A stretch of DNA of 64,000 nt from Prunella strophiata (lineage: Eukaryota > Chordata > Aves > Passeriformes > Prunellidae). Location: assembly GCA_036583965.1 (NCBI GenBank), contig JAZBQD010000030.1, forward strand, positions 107,668,662-107,732,661, read 5' to 3'. Made by a program: the position numbers and the translations under genes. The notes beneath the pieces were generated by a model. That model was not told the origin of the DNA, made no database searches, and saw only the letters and a program-made list of their open reading frames with translations. This document shows positions 28,301 through 52,700 of this stretch, one piece after another (the stretch's first letter is position 1; each line of letters begins with the position of its first letter).

Positions 28301-29189
28301 AACTTCAATTAAATCTCTTCAACCATACGGGGAAGAATGTAAAATTTAACTCTCTCTCTTTCTCACCACATCCTAAATCTTCTCAAACTGGAAGAAGAAG
28401 TGCATTTCCAGAAAGGCTGAGTAGTCACAACAGGATATTAGGTTTGTGGGGCTGCAAAACACAAAAGGTCACAGCAGAGAGGGCTCATTAACCAAAAGTG
28501 TAAAAGACCACCTTTGTCCTTCTCAGTTGGAGAAGTGATGAAGGCAAATTTCAGAAGCCAACTCTTAAACCTAATAGCTATGGAGAAAGAGTAAATTAGC
28601 TCTACCCTTCACTGAAATGAAGCCAAAGCCCTGCCCTGCTGTCACAGCTGTGTTTGAGTACAGACACAGGTAGTTATTGCTGAGTTTCTGACCTGCTGGA
28701 GAGTCACTCCCCCACTTACTGTGTGACAAGTGGCTGACAGGCCTACACCTACAGGCTCAAGCTGGGTTTTGATCTTAATATTAAGCAGTTGTGCCAGAGA
28801 AGGGATAATGTTCTTGGTATTGCTCTTGCATCCACAAGGAGATAATGCTCCTGCTCCTCTTTTAACTTTGGGATGACTAAGGTACCAGCTTCAGTCTTTA
28901 ACAAGAATTAGGAACAGAGATACCTCAAGTGTTGTCAGCTAAAGTGTGCTAATCTCCTCACAGTACAGCTTATGAGGTTTTGCAGATTGTCTGTAAGATG
29001 TAGCCTGGCACTACTGAAGGCAAGTTCCCTCAAAATAAGCTAGTAAACTGTAGTGAATTGCCTTCTTACCTCTTATGAAACCATGCAAGCTCAAACAAGT
29101 GGGATAGATTAACTTAAATTCTATGTTGACGTGGAAGGAAACAGCAAATTCCAGTTTCATCCCAGTTCCCAACAAAAATTAGTAGTTCC
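19390..29189. other. Non-coding stretch
   Basis: No supportable gene. A purine-rich segment at 20.88-21.07 kb (repeating GAGA/CAGGGG-type words) gives overlapping frames of about 100 residues on both strands. It could be part of a degraded LTR but I cannot identify it. Confidence 0.55.
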
Positions 29190-29600
29190 TTGTTATGATC
29201 TCCTCCCTTAGCGGGAAGGGAGCACCCAAGATTTGTAGATGCTTGTGGTCAAATGGAATGATGTAAGTCAGAGGGTACCTGCAAAAGGTTACAAAGTGTT
29301 TTTAGCAAACTACACACTTGGCATGGAAATTGGTGTGTCCCAGACCCCCCAGTATAAGCAGTGGGTTTTGGATTAAGGGATAAGGTGAAAGGGAAGAGGA
29401 AAAGAGAGATGATTGAAGAGGGAGAAAGAAAAGAGAGGACAAGAGATCACCAGCCCTTGCTCCATTGTTGATCTAGCTGTGGTGTCCAGGGTCCTGGGGT
29501 GCAGGTGCAGAGCAAGTGCACTGGGCTTTGTGGGGACACCTATTTATAGGTAAGTTTTCTCTGTCCTGGAAGGAAGTTTCTAGCTTTCCATGCAAATTAA
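29190..29600 (+). mobile_element. Possible solo-LTR-like segment
   Basis: Begins TGTTATGATCTCCTCCC, has a purine-rich stretch (29385-29445), a TATTTATAGG TATA-like box at about 29541 and a strong donor-like GTAAGT just after it. The layout resembles an avian endogenous-retrovirus LTR, but I cannot identify a family, a partner LTR or target-site duplications. Confidence 0.25.
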
Positions 29601-29969
29601 TTATTGCTGCCCATTCCTACAGACCTTTCTGGAAATGAGTCAGAGGTTCTGGGGGTCTTCAGTCCACACACTTCTCCACCTCATTGCTCTGCCTGCACTG
29701 TGTTGGGCTTATCTCCAGGAGTCAGAACAAGGACGTTTGTCCAGAAAAGTGCTGCCCTACCTCTGCAGGGCCCCTTCTCCAGCCACATCCTATTCTTTCT
29801 CACCGAGCTCTTGTCTGCTATTACCAACTACCCTTGGCTCCTAAGTCATCTGGCTATCAGTGTTTGAGACATACACATTAGCCCTTTATGTTCTGGGCTT
29901 CTACACCTCTGACTCAATTTCTGCCACCCACTCCGTGCATGCTCTTAGCCACTGTTTCCCAGAAAGGGT

Positions 29970-30320
29970 GGGTAGTGGGATACGACGGGCATCTGTGGAG
30001 GGGACAGCAGATGAAGCGCTCCCAAAAGTTGGAACTTCCTTTAAGTTTCAGTCCGCGGACGCGACAGGAACGCAGCGAGGCTGCAGGCGCAGCTCAGACC
30101 ACGCGATGGTGCCAAAGCGCCCGGGTTTGGGATGCGCGCTCCCACCTGCCCGGGCCAGCCCCCAGCGCCAGAGTCACCGGGAAAAGAGGAAGGGAGAGGA
30201 AACGCACGGATCAACACCATTCACAGGCATCACACACATGCGGATTTCTTTACGCAGTTTCAGGAGTTCTTTCGCACACATTTCGTTCCTCATTAGCGCT
30301 ACAATGTCAACATAGAGAAG
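29970..30320. promoter_or_regulatory. Orphan CpG-rich block upstream of ATP6AP2
   Basis: About 25-30 CpGs in 350 bp (CCGCGGACGCGAC, CGCAGCGAGG, GCGCCCGGG, GGATGCGCGCTCCC, TTTACGCAGTTT) in an otherwise CpG-depleted region. No recognisable coding exon on either strand and no CR1 or MIR homology. It could be a promoter of an unannotated transcript or an unmethylated enhancer. The 148- and 151-residue open frames across it look like chance. Confidence 0.55.
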
Positions 30321-33300
30321 CTGAGTACCTTTAATTATATCAATTACCCCTAAAACCATACTCATCCCCTATCTTCAATGACATTAAAATACATTACAAT
30401 GCGTTTTGATTAAGCAGACTTAACTAAAACCATAATGTTTAACATGACTTTGAAACCACTAAAATTAAGGGAATTACAGATGACCATCTTCCTCAGAACT
30501 GCTCAATCAACATTACGGTCTCAGCAGACTGCAGTGTTGTGTTCTAGAACAAAATGTAAAATAAATTTCTAAAAATCAGCTGTGATCACTGAAGGCAGAG
30601 AGTGGCTGAGAGGGCAGTACAGGCTGAGGTACAGGTCACAGAGGAAAGATTCTCCTTGTCTTCCCACTGACCTGCTGTGGGACCTCAGTCCTCATCAGTC
30701 ACCTCATCAATACTCTGGTGCAGCCACTGCAAACTCTGCAGGACTGGTACTGCCTATGACAAAACACATGTACAGGGCCACTCTCACCTCCTGTCCACAG
30801 GTGCAGGCAAATCACAAAAAAAGGCCACTGGTGAGAACTGTTAGAAAATGCCAAAAGTCTACTGGAGCTGCATCAGAAGATCACAATTTTGACATTGTGA
30901 CATTTGTACTGATACATAAAAAGAGACATATAGTTTTCTTTATATGATGTGCATATAGAATCTAGCAGAAAGAATCCTAAAATGGGCTTCTTGTGCATTT
31001 TCGGAGGCTTTAACTGTAGCTCAGCTCTTACAGAGAGAAAGCTGGCAATTCCTCTTTAAGACAGCTATTGACTGACAGAAGTAAAAGAGAAAGGCACTTC
31101 TCCTTTCAAGGAAAAAAAAAAATAAAGAAAAACAAAGAAAGACAAATCTGCCTTTTAGACTGGGCAGAACTCACTGTTTTGCTTATATTTGAGTCCTCAG
31201 AAAATCAGCTCTGACACAGCCTAAAATTTGCTCAGTAACAACACATTTGGTGTGGGTTTTTAATGGTTTTTGAGGGTTGTTTTTGAGTCCTTTAGAAATT
31301 ATTTGAGCTGTCTTTGATTTACTTAGCCTTGGTATCCACATTTGCAAAAACAACTCTTTCTGCTTGCATAGATGCAGTGTGCAAATGGGGACAGGAATGA
31401 GGAGATCACAAAGCAATTCAGCAGCAAGGACCAACAACTTTTCACATGAGACCTGTATAAATTGCACCCAGTATAAATCACCAAGTTGGGCTCAATTGTC
31501 CCATCTCTCACCTCCCAAGATGTCACCAGCCCCCAAACCAACTGCCCAACACAGTCCCCTTGTCCCATTCCCCCACCACACCAGGACAGGGGTTGCCCAA
31601 CTAACTCTACTGTTTATTCACATTCCAATGTGTCAAGGTCAGAAAACATAACAGAAAAAAGAGTTTTGTCTGCTGTATTTTATTTTAGAATCTTTTGCTT
31701 AACCTCTGTCCATAAATTTCCATTGAGACTGTAAATCCTAGTATCAAAAGGGGCATTGCTCACCCTGTGTGCTTCTGGAGCTGGTAACTCTAAGTGGCAC
31801 CTGGCACTGGGATTTCATTCTTTCCAGTAGGATGCAACTGGCTCGGTCATCACAGCAGACAGAAAAATATTTTCCAGTTCAAGCATCATTTTAGAAATGA
31901 TGGTTGAGACAATTACTTTGCTAGCAACCAGCCTAGATTTAGTAGTAACACAATGAAATCCAGTGCTCACACAGCAGTCCAGTTTAGACCCATGGTGGGC
32001 TCTTTGACTCAGCCTTTTCCTCATATTCCCTCTTCTACCATCATTTCACCCAGAAATGTTGGTACAGACAGGGCTGGAGGCAAAGGCAGCATCCAAGTGC
32101 CTCGTGAGCAATTCCTGCTGAAGATATTTCTGCACAGCACACTCCCAAAACAGCCAGGGAATGCTGGTATTTTGCCTACAGCTGGCACATTGATTTTGTG
32201 ACTGCTGCTAGCACTATATGGCTTTATAAAAATTATTTCTGACCTAATGTGCATGTTGTCTCAATTTTTCACTTGCCCTGAGCAGAAGCTCAAAATGAAA
32301 TCAGTTTAATAGAATAATTTTACTGCATGTAGATTTTGTCACAAGTATTGCTTACAGGATTACAAAACTCACTCTCTTCAAAGCACAGCTGGGATCTAAA
32401 TTAAGCCTAGAGAAAATAGCTAGAACTCTGCCAGCCTGCAAAGTGATGGTATTATTCTCTTATATTGGGCTTCACTGACATACAGATATACCCAGTGGGC
32501 ACTAGAAACCAGTACAGAGTTTGTGAGACTTGACTGTTTCATAATAAAATTTATTGCTTCTATTTATTATTTTCCCAAAGAAGAAACCAAGATGAGAACA
32601 GGAAAACATAAGATAGAGCATTCTTCAGAAACCATGTTTGCATTGTGATTTCAAGAAGAACAGCAATTTGAGAAGCAGAGAAGGAATATAAGACTCTTCA
32701 AACACAGAACTCTTATTTCTCTTCTATTTCTAGAATTACATTATAGTATTCCTAGCACCACAAGTTCAGAAAAAGAAAATGAGAATGTGAATGCTAAAGT
32801 CTCAAAAATACAATTCCTTCTGCAAATGTGAAAAAAATAACATGATACTCTTTTGTTGTGGTATGACTTTCAGAGGGAATGCTTTATGGAAAACAGTGTC
32901 AAGAGATTAATAACAAAAATTGAAATGATTGCTAACATGCACAGATATGAAACACAGGGATAGTAACAGTTATAAGAGAAATAACTTTTTCAAAACAGTC
33001 TTATTTACTCTGGCACCTTCTTTTCCACATCACATTTGTAAGAAATCCTTAATTTAGATGAAGAAACTTATTCCCTCATAGGATCCTTTCCCTGTTCTGT
33101 GCTTCCCATTACCTTCCCATCTAAGACACAATCACATCCACCCAATGCCCTCTAGTAGTTTCAGAAACTTACTGCTTTGAGTCACTCTTCTTGTCTTATT
33201 TCAATGCACATTTTGGGTGTAGACACAATCTGAAGGGAAAGGAGGGTAAGGTAAGCATAGCTGCAGTTCATCTGTACTTCAGACTACAAGGTGCAGGAAC

Positions 33301-33633
33301 CATGTTTTTCTAGAGAGACAAAACTTTGTGAAATTATGCTAAAATATACAGAGTAAATGGCACACTACACTTGCAAAGTCAAGTGCCCAAGGGACAGCAA
33401 ATGCCAAAAATAAGGTAACCCACATAACCTTAATCCAGGACCCATGGGCTTACATGTTGTGGCAGCATTATCAGTTTACAATACAGAATACTATCTTTTC
33501 AAAGTCATCATGCCTTGCTCACTGCACAAACCAGCTGGGCTCACTGAAAAGCAATCATTCAATATCTTTGTTGTTCACTGATCCAGGCCTTCTCTCCCAT
33601 GTGTTTTTCTAATCCTGTTCTGAAAGCAGAAAA
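30321..33633. other. Non-coding stretch
   Basis: AT-rich with many TAAT/ATTA words just after the orphan CpG block. No exon or transposon recognised. Confidence 0.55.
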
Positions 33634-33692
33634 GCCCATCAGGAAACAACTATTTTGATCATATCTTTGCCACAGTATTCAGGTAATCTCAC

Positions 33693-33727
<35 letters not shown>

Positions 33728-33830
33728 ATTTATTTCACAAAAGCTATTATGTAGTGCAGGTTTTGTGACATGCAATACAGAGTGAGAAATGAGTGGGTAT
33801 TAATTTGAAAGTGCTCATAACTTGCTTGGC
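33634..33830 (+). repeat. Local duplicate, copy A, interrupted by a poly-T tract
   Basis: Shares AAAAGCCCAnnnnGAAACAACTA, GCATTTATTTnACAAAAGCT, CAATACAGAGT and GAGTATTAAT-type blocks with 34405-34553. About 30 consecutive T residues (from ~33697 to 33725) sit between the two halves and are absent from copy B. Confidence 0.75.
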
Positions 33831-33934
33831 TGCTGAGTTTTAGAGTACCCTATGCATCTGGCATGATTTTCATGGTCAAAGTGTAGTTTCCACCTGGCAG
33901 CAGGAGGAGCAGGAGCTCCTCCTAATTATGCAAA

Positions 33935-34045
33935 ACAACTCACAGATGAGGGAAGGATTGTTTTTGCCACCTATGAAAACTGAGTTTAAGGGATTTGCCC
34001 ATTGTCACATACTGTCATGTGGCAGTGGCAAGGATATAACTTTAC
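33935..34045 (-). mobile_element. MIR-like SINE relic
   Basis: CACAGATGAGGGAAGG, GAAAACTGAGTTTAAGGGAT, TTGCCCATTGTCACATA and GTGGCAGTGGCAAGGATATA follow reverse MIR. Confidence 0.6.
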
Positions 34046-34404
34046 TCTCTTAAATACTGTTTGCTGTAAACACACTTTCATTTTACTACCTGCATTCCTG
34101 TGCTCACTCACTCATTCTTCCAGACAACCTTTTTTTCCCAGTACAGAAATGTTGCTCAGGCACATTTTCAGAGTGTTTCTATAGTTGGCTGGAATTTCTA
34201 AATACACAGAAATAGCCAGAATAGCCTCTGTCCAAATAGTTGTATGGGTAGTAATCCTTGGCATGTTCTACACATCAATACAGTCTTACCATGTAGATGT
34301 GACATAGGTGCTGTCTCCCACCAGAGCAGATAAAACATTCCCTAGCACTGCTGGATTTTCTGTGAACTCACACACATTGCTTCCCAAGGAATCCAGGACA
34401 AAAA

Positions 34405-34553
34405 AAGCCCACAAGAAAACAACTACTTTGAATCAGATCATCTCAAGCATTTATTTGCATTTATTTTACAAAAGCTGTTATGTGGTGCTGCTTTTGTGGT
34501 GCACAATACAGAGTAAGGAATGAGTGAGTATTAATATGAAGTGCTTGTGACAC
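34405..34553 (+). repeat. Local duplicate, copy B
   Basis: Same-orientation partner of 33634-33830, about 770 bp downstream and visibly diverged (roughly 80-85% in the matched blocks). Confidence 0.75.
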
Positions 34554-34694
34554 AGTTTTACTTACAAGTGCACTGGGAGGCCTTAACCTCCCATGCTACA
34601 TGGTAATTCACCCTGGTTTTGTCTGCCTTTACTTGCAGAGAGCTTCATCAAGGTCCTGGAGCCTAAATATGTACAAAAGACCCCAAGAAATACT

Positions 34695-35215
34695 CACAAC
34701 TTCACAGAATCATAGAATGGGTCAGGCAGGAACAGACCACCGTGGTCCCACCTCCCTGCTGAAACAGGGTCATCCCACAGCACATGGCACAGGATTGTGT
34801 CCAGATGTGTCTGGAATAGATCCAGTGTGGGAGACTCCACACCTTCTCTGGACAATCAGTTCCAGTGCTGTCACTGCACAGGGAAGGAATTCTTCCCCAT
34901 GTTCAGGTGGAACTTCCTGGCCATCAGTTCCTGCTCCATTGCTGGGCACCAGGGAGCAGAGCCTGGTCCATGGCCTGGCCCTCCCTGCAGACACTGACAG
35001 ACAGGGATGAGGGCCCCTCTCTGCCCTCTCTTCTCGAGGCTGCACAGCCCCAGCTCCCTCAGTCTGTGCTCACTGAGATGCTCCAGTCCCTCCATCATCT
35101 TTGTCACCCTGCACTGGACCCACTCCAGGCTCCATGTCTGTCCTGTCCTGAGGAGCCCAGAACTGGCACACAGCACTCCAGGTGATCCTCACCAGGGCTG
35201 AGGAGCAGGACCACG
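34695..35215 (-). mobile_element. CR1 LINE 3' fragment, minus orientation, beside the promoter
   Basis: Starts with ACAGAATCATAGAATGG, the reverse complement of the CR1 3' terminus, and is followed by about 500 bp of typical reverse CR1 sequence (GGGAAGGAATTCTTCCCCAT, TGGAACTTCCTGGCCATC, CACTGCACTGGACCCACTCC). The open frames of 60-136 residues on both strands here are decayed reverse-transcriptase-region frames or chance. It ends about 200 bp before the CpG island. Confidence 0.9.
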
Positions 35216-35624
35216 TCCCTTGATTGCGACGACCATGGCATATTACAGGAATATTAAACATTCATTGAGGACAGTGCACCACCTGCCTGTTCCTATCACT
35301 GCCAGCGACAGCTGAAGTGAGATGAGCATGGCTGGGCCAGTCACTGAATTTGTTACTGTGGATAGTTCTCAACAAAATTTAAGGAAGAAACCACTGAAGG
35401 CGGGGGCACAGACAAGGGGAAAGATGAGGACAACGACAGAGCCGGGGGGAGCCCCTCACGGCCCCACACCGAGCGATCCCCTCGCCACACGGCTGCCGAG
35501 AGGGTGGAGCCGGCGCCTTGCTCTCTGAATGGTGCATTCCGACTGTCGAATCACAGCTTTGCCCCGCCCCGTCGCTGTCAGGCTGCCGTGTGTGGGCGGA
35601 GCAATCCCCCACCCCTCGCGCTCC

Positions 35625-35873
35625 GATTGGCTGAATCGGCTGCCAGTTGGCTCCGCCTCCTCGCCGCTCTCTCTGGGTTTACAGCGCAGGGAGGAAAATG
35701 GTGCAGGACCTCTCGCGATCTGATTGGCCAAGTTGGAACGCCACTCAAACAGAGACTCCGCCCCCAGCTGGACAGCTGACTGCTCAGTCCCGTGACCGGG
35801 ACGGCGCTGCGCCGGCGATTGGTCAGCTCTGCCGAGTCCCGCCCACCCGTCCGGAATACCGCTCGCCGATTGG
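35625..35873 (+). promoter_or_regulatory. Four inverted CCAAT boxes (NF-Y type)
   Basis: GATTGG occurs at 35625-35630, 35722-35727, 35817-35822 and 35868-35873, all in the same orientation, spaced 97, 95 and 51 bp. They lie 75-325 bp upstream of the ATG. Multiple same-strand NF-Y sites with GC boxes are characteristic of TATA-less housekeeping promoters. Binding is inferred. Confidence 0.6.
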
Positions 35874-35948
35874 CCGTGCGGAGGCTGCCCGTCAGGCGGC
35901 GGGCGGGGCGGTCGGGAGTCTGTCGGCGGCGCGGCCCGGCGGCGGCTG

Positions 35949-48849
<12,901 letters not shown>

Positions 48850-49730
48850 ACTGCACCATATTTCAGCAGAGGAAGATGATGAAGAGCAAGGTCTGCTTTA
48901 TCCTGTGTGGAAAACAAATGTTCTGACATGGTTAATTGTGGAAGTTTTTTAAAGGTGTATTTATTTCTAAGTATTTTTCCCCCTTTCAAGACTATTTTAA
49001 GTGTTAGTAGTAGCACCAGATGGGATTTAGAAATTGAAATCTGCTTGTTTAAAAAAACCAAAACACTCCCTGGAGTAATTGTTATTAAAGTGACATCATT
49101 CCATTTTTTTTATCTTGTAACATGAGTTTTTGAAATGCCCTGTACTGCCTTTGCCTGTGCAAACCAGATAAACTGAAATTATGATAGCAACTGTTGTTTG
49201 AAACTTTTGCTCTGGAAGATCAAAAATTATAGCTAAATTGTTGTGTTGTATATTATGAACCAGCTGTAAATGTTTGATGTAAATATTTATAATGGTTATA
49301 TGTAATTTCAGAGAGGATAGTAAATAATCTTCAGTAAAATACTAAATATAAAAGTATTTCTATCAGCCTAGGACTCTAGTAGCATAAATGGCATTTTGAT
49401 CTCATGTTGATGGCTGAGGTGAGCTGTACACAGAAGGATCCTTTCCCCAGAACTTCAGTGCTTGGGAGGTGAATAACACTGGGGTGGCTGCTCTGTACAT
49501 GCAGTCTGTAAATCCTGAAGTAGCATCACTCTGGTCATGGTCTAATGTCACATACAGTTGAAAGTTCCTGTTATGATGCTTCATGTTCCTTCCATTCGTG
49601 TTGATGTTATTATTATTTTAAAAAATCAATTCTTTTTGATGATAAGAGTGGACCAACACTTGATTTAAGTATACCTGGATTATAGTCCTGCTTCAACCAT
49701 TCAATAAAACAAAGAACAGTTGTTCTGGAA
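48850..49730 (+). other. ATP6AP2: ATP6AP2 3' UTR
   Basis: From the TGA to about 20-25 nt beyond the AATAAA at 49703-49708. The following TG-rich stretch (CTTGTGG, GATGTGG, TTCTGTTT) fits a downstream cleavage element. The body is AT-rich with no coding potential. The exact cleavage site is inferred. Confidence 0.75.
49703..49708 (+). terminator. ATP6AP2: Canonical AATAAA polyadenylation signal of ATP6AP2
   Basis: Canonical hexamer about 850 nt after the stop codon with a GU-rich region 25-60 nt downstream. No better plus-strand signal lies closer to the stop. Confidence 0.75.
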
Positions 49731-52700
49731 TGCATTTATTCCTTGTGGCTTTATAGATGTGGATGCTTCTGTTTAGGATTTGTTCAGCTGACTGGGGCAG
49801 GTGTGGCAGCATCTGATGTGTGACAATGGCCCTAAGGCTGCAGCAGTTTAGTTTAAACTGTCCTTCAAAAGAAAGATAGTCTTGTGTGGATTTTCCTAAA
49901 CCAGATCGTGGGTGGAGTTAAAACAAGTGGTTGATCTCTGGCTTGGGTCCTTTTTAGAGCTACCTCCTTCTTAGAAACTCATTTGCTCTTGTGGTAAAAG
50001 GAGGTCTTCCAGACTTACAGCAGCATGAATAGAAACTACTTTTTTTATCATCTTGCCCTTTAATGTGCTAAACTTTCCCTGCCCTTAGGAGATAATTGTT
50101 CCACTTCCAGAAAAGATGTTCTCACTGAATTAGTCTCATTTACTGGGAAACTCTGAATTGGGAGTGTTGAAGTTGTTCATGTCTTGGAGATCCTGGACAG
50201 TGATTCAGGTTGAAATGAGCAAATTGCAGGTTTGCCCAAGTCCAAGAAATCCAGTGCAGTATATGTTACAATCACTTGAAATTACTTTTAATGGCATTTA
50301 AAGTTAATCTGGATGATTGATACCAGTAGATGGAAAGGAAGAGTTGCACTGGCAGTTTCTCTGACAGGAATGTAATTACTGAACATTCTGTAACACACCA
50401 TGACAGAGTAGTCAAGGGAAGGCTCTCAGCCAGGTGTGAGAAGTAGGACACAGTGATTATGTCAATGATTATGAGTAGATTTATTGCTAATACAGTATCT
50501 AAATATTCCCAGTGCAGTATCTAAATAACAATTCTGTCATATCTAACAGTGGATTCAGAGGTTTGATCAGATTAGCAGTGCACTTCAGATACTGGTACAG
50601 AGATTTACAGGAGCTGATTGTTTAAGGGACTGTGTAATTAATGGTAAGTATTTAACAGTTGTATTTTAGTCAGTGTGGAGTTGGCAGTGTAGAATTTGTT
50701 TAAATGCAGGACCTGCCATTGAGATGATGATCTCTGTGTGTCAGCTCTCTCCCAGCTAGCTGCTGCTGTAGGCTCTAATTTTACTTTTTAAAGCTGGTCT
50801 TAGACTACTTTGAAGGGCGAATTGCAATTCCCACTTCTCCTGTTAGTACCACATTTGTTCCTTCTCATGGCTGTAGGTCTCCAGCTGGTACTAAAGGTGC
50901 TTTTGAGCATTGTCATGTGTGCTGTGTCTTAAATACCAAATGCTTTGTGCAGCACAGGCTGCATTTTGAACCACTCCAGAGCCCCTGTACTTCAGTTTGA
51001 ATTGGAAAGCCAGACACACTTTATTATACAACAATATTAGTCCATAACTGCTAATCAAACAGGCAACTACAGGAATAGCCTTTTCATACTTACAATTAAG
51101 TTAACTAGAATGAAATGCCATCAACACTACCAGACCTGCTCTTGATTGTTCTCTTTACATTTAAATCACCCCAAGAATATAAATTGTAAAAAAAAATTAA
51201 AGTGCTATTGCAGTGATCATAGGTTTTGTGCACAGAGCTACGATGAAAGCAGCAAAACTGTCAGGTGAAGGAAGGGAGATAACAATGAGAAGCCAAGGCA
51301 AGAAGGGGATGCAAGGAAAAGAAATAACAGCTGGTATTGGGATCCTGTGTGCCCAAAGTGAGAGGGCAGGAGGGTTGTTTTGCAATATCTGGCAGCAAGC
51401 AGCCTTCAGCAGGCTGGGACAGGCTCCAGAGAGTGCTGTCAGTGTGATTTAGGATGAACTGCTGCAGGAGTAGTGATCTGATCACCATAGAGAGTTTTTC
51501 TTTGGGGAGCTTGGCCTCTGGCACAAAGGGTGATGTGTATTTGATTGGGTCTTCTTCAGACCTTGGTCTTACATTGTCCACTCTTTGGCTTGGGGTGTAC
51601 CTAAGCTGTTCTCAAGAAGTGCTGAAATCTCTGAAGTAGGAGAGAATCCTCAGTCAGAATTGAAGACTGAGTGTTGGTTTTGATACTTAGGTTAAAAAGA
51701 GAAAATAAACCATAAAGTAAAGGATTCTTTGAAGAGTCAGTATGCTGGTTTTTCTAGATAATGCCCCAAAGTCTAAACCTGGCAAGAGGGAGATATAATC
51801 AGCCTTTGTACCTGCATCAACTTTCCAGACTTCTCTGTGGCAGGAATGGCAACTTTCTGAGTTCTTGCAGCTGTAGCAGTACACAGGCAAGGGAAGCCTA
51901 AAGCAGATCTGAAATGTGTAAATGTTACGTCTAAAAAAAGGAAGTGGAAATGAAGGAACGACATTGAAATGCAAATGTTGAGCAACCTGGCAAGTGATTG
52001 CTGAGATTTATAGGTCACCCTTCATGGATCTAAGAAGCACACTGCCAGAGTCTAGGTAAGGAGATAAGCATCCCTCAAAACAAAACAAAAACCCTCCAAA
52101 ACAATGACATTCTGAATCCTGTACTGACACAATTTTTGGCTATGGTGAAATGGGTGCTTTGAGCTAAAAGTCACAAATGTTCTCAAAAAAAAAAAATAAA
52201 TTTTTTTTCTCAAGTGAGGGTTTGGGACTCTCCTGCATTTTTTATTTTCCCCTCTGCAGGCCCTGAGCCATATTCTTAGGAATTTTCATCTCTGTAGAAG
52301 CAGGGAGAACACTTCCACACAAGTATTGCAGGACAGAAATGGAGCCAGATCAAGGAAGACAGAAAGTGGAACTATCAGATTTCAAATCTGTCAACAAAAT
52401 CTGTCAGAACAAAAGAAACTTGAAAAAAATGGGAAACCCAGAAGTTTATTTTTTGTCCTGTTGTGCCACTAGTGCAGAGCATTGCTGTGGAGGAACTGAA
52501 CATTAAAGGGCTCCTACAGCTCCTGGTGTGAAATCACCACCTTGGTGTTTCTGCCCAGACTTGTGCAACGTGTCCTGCCTGCCCAGGGCTGAGGGACAGG
52601 GACAGAAAGCCCAGGTGGCCACGCTGCTCTCAAATAAACAGAGCAGAAACTGATGGATGGCACAAAGCCAAACATCCAAATAGTTTGCTCCAGTGCCCTC

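Noticed and set aside
29590..30334. 148-151-residue plus-strand frames near the upstream CpG block as a first coding exon
   Set aside because: Two frames are open simultaneously and neither shows conserved composition or a clear donor at the right place.
34600..35185. Several overlapping frames of 60-136 residues upstream of the promoter
   Set aside because: The DNA is a reverse-oriented CR1 fragment, and the frames are remnants or chance.
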